Shown: positions 6,500 through 12,780, numbered from the stretch's first letter. The stretch is DNA of 13,208 bases from Cupriavidus sp. (GCA_013362725.1 JABFVP010000265.1:1-13208), one strand, 5' to 3'. The notes: a model not told the origin generated them from the sequence alone. Translations and numbers: made by a program.

Positions 6500-7913
6500 T
6501 GGACTGCTCCATATGGAAATCGGGATGTTCGAAGCCGCAGGCACGCGCCGCGCCCACGCCGGCAATGCGGCCGAAGGCCGTGCCGATCGCCATGCCGACG
6601 CCGGCGGTATAGCCCTTGCCCAGCACGTTGCCGGCCATCATCTCGCCGGCGACGAACAGGTTCGGGCTGGGCCTGCCCTCAAAGTGGACCTGAGCGCTCT
6701 CGTTGACCTTGAGCCCCAGGTAAGTGAAGGTCACCCCGGGACGCAGCGCGTAGCCGATGTAGGGTGGCGTGTCGAGCGGCCGCGCCCAGTGCGTCTTGGC
6801 CGGCGCGATGCCCGCGGTGGCGCAGTCGTCCAGCACCGTGTGGTCGAAGCTGCCGGGCCGGCAGGCGGCGTTGAAGGCTTCGACGGTCCGCACGAAGCTG
6901 CCTTCGGGCACGCCGAGCTTGCGCGCCAGCTCGCCCAGCGTATTGGCGCTGGTGCCCGGGAACACTGGCGGCATGAAGCGGCCGATGGCCTTCTGGTCGA
7001 TGATCGAGTAGCCGATCTGGCCCGGCTGTTGTGCGACCAGCCGTCCCCAGATGGCGTAGCGCTTGGGCCAGAAGTCCTCGCCCTCGTCGTAGAAGCGTTC
7101 GCCGTCGCGATTGACGACCACGCCGAGCGAAACACAATCGATGCGCGTGCAGATGCCGCCGTCATAGAGCGGAGCGCGCGCGTCGATCGCCACCATATGC
7201 GCCTGGGTCGGATCGCCGATCGCATCGGCGCCTGCGTCGAGCATATGGCGCAGCAGCACGCCCTGGTTGAAGCGCGTGCCCCGGATCAGGAAGTTGTCCG
7301 ACGGCCACTCGCCGCGTTCGTTCCGGCCCCAGGCTTCGCGCAGCCAATCCCGGTTCGATTCGAAGCCGCCGGCGGCCAGCACGCAGGTCCTGGCCTCGAT
7401 GCGTTCGCCCGCGGCGGTCACGGCCGCGACGAAACGGTCGCCGTCGCGCTCGATGGCAACCACCTGGGTGTCGTAGCGGACCTCGACACCAAGTGCCCCG
7501 GCACTGCGGAAATAGGCGTTGACCAGCGCCTTGCCGCCGCCCATGAAGAAGGCATTGGTGCGCGCCACATGCAGCGCGCCCGACAGCGGCGGCTGGAAAT
7601 GCACGCCGTGCCGGCGCATCCAGCCCCGGCAGCGCGACGATGCACGGATCGTCATGCGCGCCAGCCGCTCGTTGGTGATGCCACCGGTCACCTTCAGCAG
7701 GTCCTGCCAGTATTCCTCTTCGGGATAGGCGTCGACCAGCACGTCCTGCGGCGCATCATGCATGCAGCGCAGGTTGCGGGTGTGCTGCGAGTTGCCGCCG
7801 CGCCATTCCCGCGGCGAGCCCTCCAGCAACAGCACCGAGGCACCCGCCTCGCGCGCCATCAACGCGGCGCACAGCGCGGCATTGCCGCCGCCGATCACCA
7901 GCACATCTTTCAT
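6483..7913 (-). CDS. tcuA: FAD-dependent tricarballylate dehydrogenase TcuA
   Basis: A 476-residue flavoprotein of the succinate dehydrogenase/fumarate reductase FAD superfamily. The ATG at 7913 has a strong AAGGAG eight bases upstream (7922-7927). The N-terminal dinucleotide-binding motif Val-Ile-Gly-Gly-Gly-Asn-Ala-Ala (residues 6-13) follows a beta strand. The signature Gly-Gly-Asn-Ser-Gln-His-Thr-Arg-Asn lies near residues 39-47. The C-terminal flavin loop Gly-Glu-Met-Met-Ala-Gly-Asn-Val-Leu-Gly-Lys-Gly-Tyr appears about 55 residues from the end. The length matches TcuA/CobZ-type dehydrogenases, which oxidise tricarballylate to cis-aconitate in the cytoplasm and hand electrons to TcuB. 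It is the first gene of a three-gene operon with tcuB and a Bug binding protein. A related tricarboxylate substrate, or a fumarate-reductase-like activity, cannot be excluded. Confidence 0.93.
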   Translation of the reverse strand: MKDVLVIGGGNAALCAALMAREAGASVLLLEGSPREWRGGNSQHTRNLRCMHDAPQDVLVDAYPEEEYWQDLLKVTGGITNERLARMTIRASSRCRGWMRRHGVHFQPPLSGALHVARTNAFFMGGGKALVNAYFRSAGALGVEVRYDTQVVAIERDGDRFVAAVTAAGERIEARTCVLAAGGFESNRDWLREAWGRNERGEWPSDNFLIRGTRFNQGVLLRHMLDAGADAIGDPTQAHMVAIDARAPLYDGGICTRIDCVSLGVVVNRDGERFYDEGEDFWPKRYAIWGRLVAQQPGQIGYSIIDQKAIGRFMPPVFPGTSANTLGELARKLGVPEGSFVRTVEAFNAACRPGSFDHTVLDDCATAGIAPAKTHWARPLDTPPYIGYALRPGVTFTYLGLKVNESAQVHFEGRPSPNLFVAGEMMAGNVLGKGYTAGVGMAIGTAFGRIAGVGAARACGFEHPDFHMEQSNAIPS

Positions 7914-7936
7914 GGGGGAATCTCCTTGTGGGCTCG

Positions 7937-7965
7937 ACTGTAAGCAGTGCCCGAGGGAGACGAAA
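7937..7965 (-). promoter_or_regulatory. Weak candidate promoter of the tcu operon
   Basis: On the minus strand, TTTCGT (7960-7965) and TACAGT (7937-7942) are separated by 17 bp, just upstream of the tcuA ribosome-binding site. The -10 matches the sigma-70 consensus in four positions; the -35 match is poor. This fits a promoter needing an activator such as a LysR protein, but the match is weak enough to be chance. Confidence 0.2.
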
Positions 7966-8047
7966 GATGGTGGCGGTTAAGGCGTGTTCAGTTTTTGTGA
8001 AGGGTCGGGGCGGTGGTCGAAGATGATCACGCAGCAGCGGTTTGCTA

Positions 8048-8087
8048 CCCTCTCCCGCTTGCGGGAGAGGGAGTACACAAGCGGGAG
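8048..8087. repeat. REP-like palindrome with an extra half-copy
   Basis: A perfect inverted repeat with 11-base arms lies at 8048-8058 and 8061-8071, around TT (outer arm CCCTCTCCCGC). It would form a stable hairpin in DNA or RNA. A third partial copy, AAGCGGGAG, follows at 8079-8087 and could pair with the left arm instead. It lies downstream of the ridA-like gene and upstream of tcuA. Without a T run it is not a classic terminator. The sequence style resembles dispersed palindromes found between genes in beta- and gammaproteobacteria. Confidence 0.65.
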
Positions 8088-8146
8088 TTGAAAGACGACA
8101 AACCGCATCACAAGCTATGGGCTGCCCCCTTCCCTCCCCAACGCCG

Positions 8147-8608
8147 TCAGGGCTTGACCGCGATCGCCCCGATCTCCACGGCAACGTCGCGCGGCAAACG
8201 CGCGACCTGCACCGTTGCCCGTGCCGGCGCGACGCCGGTGAAGTAGCTGCCGTAGACCTCGTTCATCTTGCCGAAGTCGTTCAGGTCCTTCATGTAGACG
8301 GTGGTGGAGACGACGTCGGCCCTGGTCAAGCCGTCGGCCGCGAGTACCGCCTTCAGGTTGTCGAGCACCAGCCGGGTCTGGGCCTCGATGGGGGCGTCCT
8401 TGAGCAATTCGCCGGTCTTCGGGTGGATCGGGATCTGGCCGGCAAGATACAGCACGTTGCCGGCGCGGACCGCCTGCGAGTATGGGCCGATGGCCTTGGG
8501 GGCGTCGGTCGAGGCGACCGCGCGCAGCGTGCCGCCGTGCTGGGCGCAGGCCGACAGCGAGGCCAGGCCGCAAAGGGCCGCGGCAATCAGGGCAATGGAT
8601 GGTTTCAT
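8147..8608 (-). CDS. Exported RidA (YjgF/UK114) family lipoprotein
   Basis: A 153-residue RidA-family protein. Unlike the usual cytoplasmic members of about 128 residues, it starts with a lipoprotein signal peptide with lipobox Leu18-Ser-Ala-Cys21, and residue +2 is Ala, compatible with the outer membrane. The mature part is a complete RidA domain. The active-site set is present: Tyr43 in Ile-Gly-Pro-Tyr-Ser-Gln-Ala, Arg130 in Pro-Ala-Arg-Ala-Thr, and Glu145 in Val-Glu-Ile-Gly-Ala-Ile, equivalent to Tyr17, Arg105 and Glu120 of enterobacterial RidA. RidA enzymes hydrolyse enamine/imine products such as 2-aminoacrylate released by PLP enzymes, giving the keto acid and ammonium. The gene begins 34 bp after an exported PLP enzyme and is surely in its operon, so it probably acts on that enzyme's product. 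The ATG at 8608 has only a weak AAGAG site. Related Rid subfamilies with other substrates remain possible. Confidence 0.92.
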   Translation of the reverse strand: MKPSIALIAAALCGLASLSACAQHGGTLRAVASTDAPKAIGPYSQAVRAGNVLYLAGQIPIHPKTGELLKDAPIEAQTRLVLDNLKAVLAADGLTRADVVSTTVYMKDLNDFGKMNEVYGSYFTGVAPARATVQVARLPRDVAVEIGAIAVKP

Positions 8609-8642
8609 GGGCTTGGCTCTTGTCGTGTTGAATCGGGACCGT

Positions 8643-10091
8643 TTACGCCATGGCGCCGGACAGCGTCCACATCGATTCCACCAGCCGGTCGATGTCGTTG
8701 GCGTCGTGCCACAGGTGCGTCGAAATGCGGACGCCGTAGTGCTGGGCCGGCGCGCCGATAACGTCGAAATTCACTGAACGGATCACGAAACCCGGCGCAA
8801 AGTCGCTCAGCATGCGGTTCACGAACAGCGTGGTCTTTTGCTGGTTCATGACATCGTCGCGATTGCGGAACGGGTTGAAGCAGGTCAGCGCGGACAGCAG
8901 CTTTGGATCGTCCTTGGGCGAGTACAGCGATTCGACGCCCCAGCGCTCGACGATCTTTTCCTTCAGGTACGACGACAGCGTCAGGTCGTAGGTCTCGATC
9001 TTCTTCCGGCCGATGGTGTCCCACATCTCGCAGGCGCGCGCCAGTGCCCGGAACATCGGCACGTGCAGGCTGCCGCAGGACGTCACCGTGGCGGCGATGT
9101 CGTAGGTGCCGCGCGCCTGCCTGACGTAGGAGCTGGTATGGATCGGGTACCACTCCGGCAGCGGCAGCGGATTGGACGGGCGCATCTTGTTGCGGATCAC
9201 CAGGATGCCGGTGGAACCCGGTCCGCACTGCCACTTGTGGCCGGCGCCGGACATGAAGTCCATGCCGAGCGCGCCGTAGTCGTACGCCATCATGCCAGGC
9301 AGGTGGGCACCGTCGACGATGCTGATCAGGCCATGGGTCTTCACCACCTGCATCAGGTCGGCGATCGGCAGCATGGTGCCGGTCTTGTAGGTGGGCGACG
9401 ACCACATCATCGCGCGCACGCGCTTGCCCTGCCCCTTGAGCGCGCGGATCCGCTCGTCGAACAGCTGGACATAGGTGCTTGCGGTCTGGTTGTTGCCGAC
9501 CGGCAGCGCGATGGTCGAGACCTCGATGCCGTAGCGGTCCACCGCGATACTGAGCGGGGTCAGGCCGCCGCCGTGTTCGTGGTTGGTGGTGACCACTACA
9601 TCGCCCGGTTCCCACTTGATGCCAAGGATCGCATGGCACATGCCCGACGAGGTATTGCCGGAGAATGCCACTTCGTCGCCGTCGACGCCGAAGCCCTTCG
9701 CCACGGCTGCGCGCAGGTCGGCCAGGTTGCCGTAGCCGCTCGATGAATCGGCGGCCTTGGCCAGGTTTTCCTGGCCGAAGACATCGAGCACCACCTTGGG
9801 CATCGAGCCGCCGGTGCCGATGTTCATGTAGACCTTCTCGGGCTTGAGCACGAACATGCCCTGCACTTCGCTCCAGAAGGCTTCGTCCTGCGCCAGCTGC
9901 GAGCGCAGGTCCGACGATGCCGCCGCGGCGTCGTCCGAGCAGGCGCTGACCAGCGGCCCCAGCGCCAGCGAGCCGGCGCCGTAGGCCAGCATGCGCAGGA
10001 AATCGCGCCGCTTGGGCGTCCACCTCGCCAGGTCCTCCGGCTGCAGTTGCGTCGTGACCGCCGGTCTCTGCGTTTGCTTCAACTCGTCCAT
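8643..10091 (-). CDS. Tat-exported, lipobox-bearing class V aminotransferase-fold PLP enzyme
   Basis: A 482-residue fold-type I PLP enzyme of the class V (cysteine desulfurase / isopenicillin N epimerase / PvdN-like) group. The ATG at 10091 has GGGAG six bases upstream (10098-10102); the frame is open to 10301 but the extra part looks non-coding. Residues 27-34 carry the twin-arginine motif Lys-Arg28-Arg29-Asp-Phe-Leu, then a hydrophobic stretch and the lipobox Val48-Ser-Ala-Cys51, so it is exported folded with its cofactor and probably lipidated. PLP residues are visible: Lys286 (Gly-His-Lys) for the Schiff base, Asp260 (Val-Asp-Gly-Ala-His) for the ring nitrogen, His171 or His173 for stacking, Thr147-Ser148 for phosphate, and Arg455 for a substrate carboxylate. 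Pseudomonas PvdN is a known periplasmic PLP enzyme of this type, acting on pyoverdine precursors. The substrate here is unknown. The next gene is an exported RidA protein, suggesting an enamine or imine by-product. Confidence 0.92.
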   Translation of the reverse strand: MDELKQTQRPAVTTQLQPEDLARWTPKRRDFLRMLAYGAGSLALGPLVSACSDDAAAASSDLRSQLAQDEAFWSEVQGMFVLKPEKVYMNIGTGGSMPKVVLDVFGQENLAKAADSSSGYGNLADLRAAVAKGFGVDGDEVAFSGNTSSGMCHAILGIKWEPGDVVVTTNHEHGGGLTPLSIAVDRYGIEVSTIALPVGNNQTASTYVQLFDERIRALKGQGKRVRAMMWSSPTYKTGTMLPIADLMQVVKTHGLISIVDGAHLPGMMAYDYGALGMDFMSGAGHKWQCGPGSTGILVIRNKMRPSNPLPLPEWYPIHTSSYVRQARGTYDIAATVTSCGSLHVPMFRALARACEMWDTIGRKKIETYDLTLSSYLKEKIVERWGVESLYSPKDDPKLLSALTCFNPFRNRDDVMNQQKTTLFVNRMLSDFAPGFVIRSVNFDVIGAPAQHYGVRISTHLWHDANDIDRLVESMWTLSGAMA

Positions 10092-10097
10092 GGTGCT

Positions 10098-10102
10098 CTC
10101 CC
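10098..10102 (-). promoter_or_regulatory. Ribosome-binding site fixing the PLP enzyme start
   Basis: GGGAG on the minus strand, six bases before ATG 10091. It decides against the longer frame and leaves the twin-arginine motif 28 residues from the N-terminus, as expected for a Tat signal. Confidence 0.7.
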
Positions 10103-10173
10103 GTTGTGTCCCACGATCGGCGCATCGGCCCGTCAGCGGGCCTGCACGCCTTGCGCCTGTTCTGGAAAAAAGT

Positions 10174-10219
10174 CTACGCAAACAACGGCTGGGACAGCAG
10201 CACGACTTTCCCCTACGCA
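10174..10219. promoter_or_regulatory. Repeated CTACGCA boxes, candidate response-regulator sites
   Basis: The heptamer CTACGCA occurs twice in the 230-bp gap between the response regulator gene and the PLP enzyme gene, at 10174-10180 and 10213-10219, 39 bp apart on the same strand. This is close to four helical turns, so both boxes would face the same side. The second is next to a possible -10 element and is part of TACGCAGTA, a partly symmetric sequence. It is a plausible binding site for the NarL-type regulator encoded just upstream, but that assignment is inferred from position. Confidence 0.3.
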
Positions 10220-10248
10220 GTAATACAGAGAGCGCGCGCCGCATCCAA
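10220..10248 (-). promoter_or_regulatory. Candidate promoter of the PLP enzyme-RidA operon
   Basis: On the minus strand, TTGGAT (10243-10248) and TATTAC (10220-10225) are 17 bp apart, about 130 bp before the PLP enzyme start. Agreement with the sigma-70 consensus is partial (three and four positions). The CTACGCA box at 10213 lies immediately downstream, near the expected transcription start. No clear terminator separates this region from the response regulator gene, so read-through from the kinase operon is also possible. Confidence 0.25.
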
Positions 10249-10321
10249 CGCTGGTGCGCAGCATCGCCCTGCCGCAGTGCAAGCGCACCAGGCATGGACA
10301 CAGCGCACGGGTCAGGGGCAA

Positions 10322-10993
10322 TCAGCAGTCCGCGGCCAGTGCCGCGTCGGCGAGCTGGATCGCGTGCAGGTCGGAGAAGTGGACCGCGTACTTCACCAGC
10401 TCGGCGCGGCCGCCAACCTGCAGCTTGCGGCGCAGGTGCAGCCGGTGCGTTTCGACGGTGCGAACCGACGTGCCGAGCCGCTCGGCGATCTCCTTGTTGG
10501 AGCGGCCCTCGGCCAGCAGCTTCAGCACCGTGGCTTCCTTCGGCGTGAGCGCGCGGCGCGACGACGGTGGTGGCTCGTCGGCCTGCACAAAGGCCTGCAG
10601 TTCGGCGTTGAGGTAGGTGCCGCCGGCCGCGACCGTGCGGATCGCGGTCACCAGCTCCTGCGCGGGCGCTTCCTTGAGGACGTAGGCGGCGACGCCCAGC
10701 GCAAAGGCGCGCCGCACGTATTCCGGGTCCTTGTGCATCGACAGCGCGATCACGCGCACCGACGGAAAGCGTTCGGCAAAGCGCGTGGCAAGCTGCAGGC
10801 CGTTGGCGTCGGGCATGTGGATGTCCGACACCACCAGGTCCGGGACGTGCTGACCGGCCAGGACGATGGCCTCCTCCACGCTCGCCGCCTGGCCCACCAC
10901 CGTCATCTCCCCGGTGGCCTCCAGGCGCAGGCGGACGCCGTCCAGCACAAACGGATGGTCATCAACCAGCAGCACACGAAGGTTGGGGGTCAT
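10322..10993 (-). CDS. NarL/FixJ-family (LuxR-type HTH) response regulator
   Basis: A 223-residue two-component response regulator. The receiver domain (residues 5-122) has the acidic pair Asp11-Asp12, the phospho-acceptor Asp57 in Val-Val-Ser-Asp-Ile-His-Met-Pro, Ser85 and Lys107, so it should be a functional phospho-switch. A linker rich in Pro and Ser leads to a LuxR-type DNA-binding domain (about 148-205) with Leu-Thr-Pro-Lys-Glu, Gly-Arg-Ser-Asn-Lys-Glu-Ile-Ala and Val-Arg-Thr-Val-Glu-Thr-His-Arg. Its start ATG overlaps the stop of the histidine kinase gene as ATGA (10990-10993), a sign of translational coupling and stoichiometric production. The next gene in the same direction is the exported PLP enzyme, which may be a target. 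No specific regulator name can be assigned. Confidence 0.95.
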   Translation of the reverse strand: MTPNLRVLLVDDHPFVLDGVRLRLEATGEMTVVGQAASVEEAIVLAGQHVPDLVVSDIHMPDANGLQLATRFAERFPSVRVIALSMHKDPEYVRRAFALGVAAYVLKEAPAQELVTAIRTVAAGGTYLNAELQAFVQADEPPPSSRRALTPKEATVLKLLAEGRSNKEIAERLGTSVRTVETHRLHLRRKLQVGGRAELVKYAVHFSDLHAIQLADAALAADC

Positions 10994-12525
10994 GCGGCAG
11001 GCCTCCTGGCGGGGGACTGATGGCCCAGTTGCCGTCCGGGCCTGGTTGCGGTCCTGATCCTGGTCTGGGTTGCGGGCGCTGGCCCCGGCAGGCGCAGGCG
11101 GGCCTCGACGCGCGTGCCGCCCGGGCCGGTGTGCACGGCGAAGACGCTGCCTTCCAGGCTTTCGATGCGCTCGCGCATATTGCGCAGGCCGATGCCGCCT
11201 TTGCCGTCGGCGCGCACCTTGTTCAGGTCGAAGCCATGACCGTTGTCCTCGATCGTCAACGCCACATGATGGCCGGTACCGGCCAGCGTGACCTGGACCC
11301 GGCCTGCCTGCGCGTGCGTGAGGGCGTTGTTCAAGGCCTCCTGCGCGACCCGGAACAGCGCGGTGCGCTGGGCCTGCGACAGCGTGGGAACGGTGCCCTG
11401 CTCGATGAAGCGCACCTCGACGGCGCGTGGCGGGTGCAGCTGCTCGACCAGCATGCGCAGCGCCGCCGCCAGCCCCAGGTCGCTCAGCAACGCCGGATGC
11501 AGCCCGTGCGAGACGCGCCGGATCTCGACCAGCGCTTCCTGCAGGCGGCCCAGGCCCTGCGCCAGCAGTGCCTGCGGCGCATGGCTGCGCGATGGCGGGG
11601 GCTCCTTGTCCGGGGCCCTGCCGCGGTCCTGTTCCAGATGCACCTGCGCGGTCTCGAGCAGGTACTTGGACGACACCAGCACCTGCACCACGCCGTCATG
11701 CAGTTCGCGCGCGACGCGGGCGCGTTCCTCTTCCTGCGAACTCACCACGCGCCGCGCCAGGCGCCGCAGCTTCTCGCCGGAGATGCGCGAATTGCGCAGG
11801 TTCCAGGCCAGGCCGGCCAGGCTGATCAGCATGACCGAGCCGATCGCGAAAGCGGTCAGCCGGATCTGCGTATCGCGCAGCGTGCGGGCGGCGTTGGCAT
11901 CGAACGCGGCCAGTTCGCGCTCGATATCGTCCATGTAGAGGCCGGCGCCGATGACCCAGCCCCATTTGTCGGCGGTCCTCACATACGACATCTTGGGGGC
12001 CTCGGTACGGGACGACGGCTTGATCCAGTTGTAGCGGACAATGCCGCCGCCGGCTTGCGCCTGTTTGATCAGCATCCTGGCCTGGTCGCTGCCGGTATCG
12101 GCCGGGTCGCAGAAATCGACGCCGTCGATGCCCATGCTGCCGGGGTTCAGCAGCACGTTGCCGAGGCGATCGTAGACAAAGAAATAGCCGTCATTGCCAA
12201 AATGCATGCGCGAGAGCGCGCCTAGCACCTGTTGCTGCAGCGCGGCTTCCTCGCCGCTGCCCTGAGCGATGCGAACCAGTGTCGCGTGGCCCAGATCGAC
12301 ATAGTGGCGCAGCTCCTTCTCCTTGCTGGCCACGTAGACGGCCTGGACCTGTTTGCGGTCCTGGCGGGAATGGCTGACCATCTGGTACGAGACCATCCAG
12401 GTCACCAGCAGAAACACCAGCAGCATGAATGCCGCCGACAAGGCGACCGTTCTCATGCGGATCGTCATGCTTTGCACGCGCGGGGGCAGTTGGATCATCG
12501 CGGGGGGCTCAGGGGAGCCGGTCAT
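10990..12525 (-). CDS. Cache-domain sensor histidine kinase (NarX/DegS-type, HisKA_3)
   Basis: A membrane sensor kinase of 511 residues from the ATG at 12525. In-frame ATGs at 12498 and 12468 and a GTG at 12603 are also possible; none has a strong, well-spaced ribosome-binding site. Order of parts, in residues from 12525: membrane segment 25-47; periplasmic single Cache domain about 51-209, with Asn-Asp-Gly-Tyr-Phe-Phe-Val-Tyr-Asp and Gly-Trp-Val-Ile-Gly-Ala-Gly-Leu-Tyr; second membrane segment 223-244; dimerisation helix with the phospho-acceptor His276 in Ala-Arg-Glu-Leu-His-Asp-Gly, typical of the HisKA_3 class; then the ATPase with Gln-Glu-Ala-Leu-Asn-Asn, Asp-Asn-Gly-His-Gly-Phe and Gly-Ile-Gly-Leu-Arg-Asn-Met. 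The C-terminus ends in a basic Pro/Arg/Gln-rich tail. Such Cache domains often bind small carboxylates or amino compounds. It pairs with the overlapping response regulator; the ligand is unknown. Confidence 0.93.
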   Translation of the reverse strand: MTGSPEPPAMIQLPPRVQSMTIRMRTVALSAAFMLLVFLLVTWMVSYQMVSHSRQDRKQVQAVYVASKEKELRHYVDLGHATLVRIAQGSGEEAALQQQVLGALSRMHFGNDGYFFVYDRLGNVLLNPGSMGIDGVDFCDPADTGSDQARMLIKQAQAGGGIVRYNWIKPSSRTEAPKMSYVRTADKWGWVIGAGLYMDDIERELAAFDANAARTLRDTQIRLTAFAIGSVMLISLAGLAWNLRNSRISGEKLRRLARRVVSSQEEERARVARELHDGVVQVLVSSKYLLETAQVHLEQDRGRAPDKEPPPSRSHAPQALLAQGLGRLQEALVEIRRVSHGLHPALLSDLGLAAALRMLVEQLHPPRAVEVRFIEQGTVPTLSQAQRTALFRVAQEALNNALTHAQAGRVQVTLAGTGHHVALTIEDNGHGFDLNKVRADGKGGIGLRNMRERIESLEGSVFAVHTGPGGTRVEARLRLPGPAPATQTRIRTATRPGRQLGHQSPARRPAA

Positions 12526-12608
12526 ACTCGGGCTGGCGAGCCGACTGCAAGCCCGCCGACGAAAACACCGGGGCGGCGTTGGCAGGAATGCCGACGCCAC
12601 CACGACAA
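12522..12608 (-). CDS. Possible 28-residue leader peptide upstream of the kinase
   Basis: A TTG at 12608 lies seven bases after a strong GGGAGG ribosome-binding site (12616-12621). It opens a 28-codon frame rich in Trp, Arg and Val whose TGA overlaps the candidate kinase start ATG at 12525 (as TATGA). This would couple translation of the kinase, which otherwise lacks a good ribosome-binding site. There is no independent evidence that the peptide is made. The GGGAGG could alternatively serve a GTG at 12603 in the kinase frame, although at a long spacing of 12 bases. Confidence 0.2.
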   Translation of the reverse strand: MSWWRRHSCQRRPGVFVGGLAVGSPARV

Positions 12609-12637
12609 ATCGATTCCTCCCAGTTCGATTTATCGAA
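12608..12637. repeat. Paired palindromes AATCGATT and TTCGAT-TT-ATCGAA
   Basis: AATCGATT (12608-12615) is a perfect 8-bp palindrome. TTCGAT-TT-ATCGAA (12624-12637) is an inverted repeat with 6-bp arms. The two share the core ATCGA and their centres are about 19 bp apart. They flank the GGGAGG motif upstream of the kinase, a location suited to an operator that could block translation or transcription. Confidence 0.45.
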
Positions 12638-12649
12638 ACCGTGCCGTGC

Positions 12650-12701
12650 GCGCGTTTTGGTACCGGGTTTTAGTCCCGCGTTATGTTCACGCATTATGTT
12701 C
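12650..12701. repeat. Four tandem degenerate 13-bp units
   Basis: Four contiguous 13-bp units start at 12650, 12663, 12676 and 12689: GCGCGTTTTGGTA, CCGGGTTTTAGTC, CCGCGTTATGTTC and ACGCATTATGTTC. Six columns are invariant (C2, G3, T6, T7, T9, T12), and most others have only two states. The last two units are the most alike, sharing TTATGTTC. Thirteen is not a multiple of three, so the array would shift frame at each unit and is unlikely to be coding. It lies in the divergent intergenic region upstream of the kinase, which suggests a regulator-binding array. Confidence 0.55.
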
Positions 12702-12780
12702 CTGCGCTTTGCCAGCCGGTTTCTCGACCCCTGATGCAGCCGGCGAACCAATGGCTCAACCGATATGCATGAGGAAACCT

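Noticed and set aside
6500..6565. Longer N-terminus for TcuB starting at 6565
   Set aside because: The extra 22 residues lie fully inside tcuA, do not look like TcuB, and a clear GGAG precedes the ATG at 6499.
6513..7943. A 476-codon open frame on the plus strand opposite tcuA
   Set aside because: It mirrors tcuA in a GC-rich gene, has a His/Ala/Gly/Arg-rich composition without recognisable domains, and tcuA is clearly the real gene.
8605..10125. A 506-codon minus-strand frame overlapping the PLP enzyme
   Set aside because: It is the same stretch read in another frame; the product is Arg/Gly/Ala-rich with no domain, while the PLP enzyme has complete catalytic motifs.
12650..12701. CRISPR-like array
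   Set aside because: The units are only 13 bp, contiguous and without spacers, and no cas gene is present.
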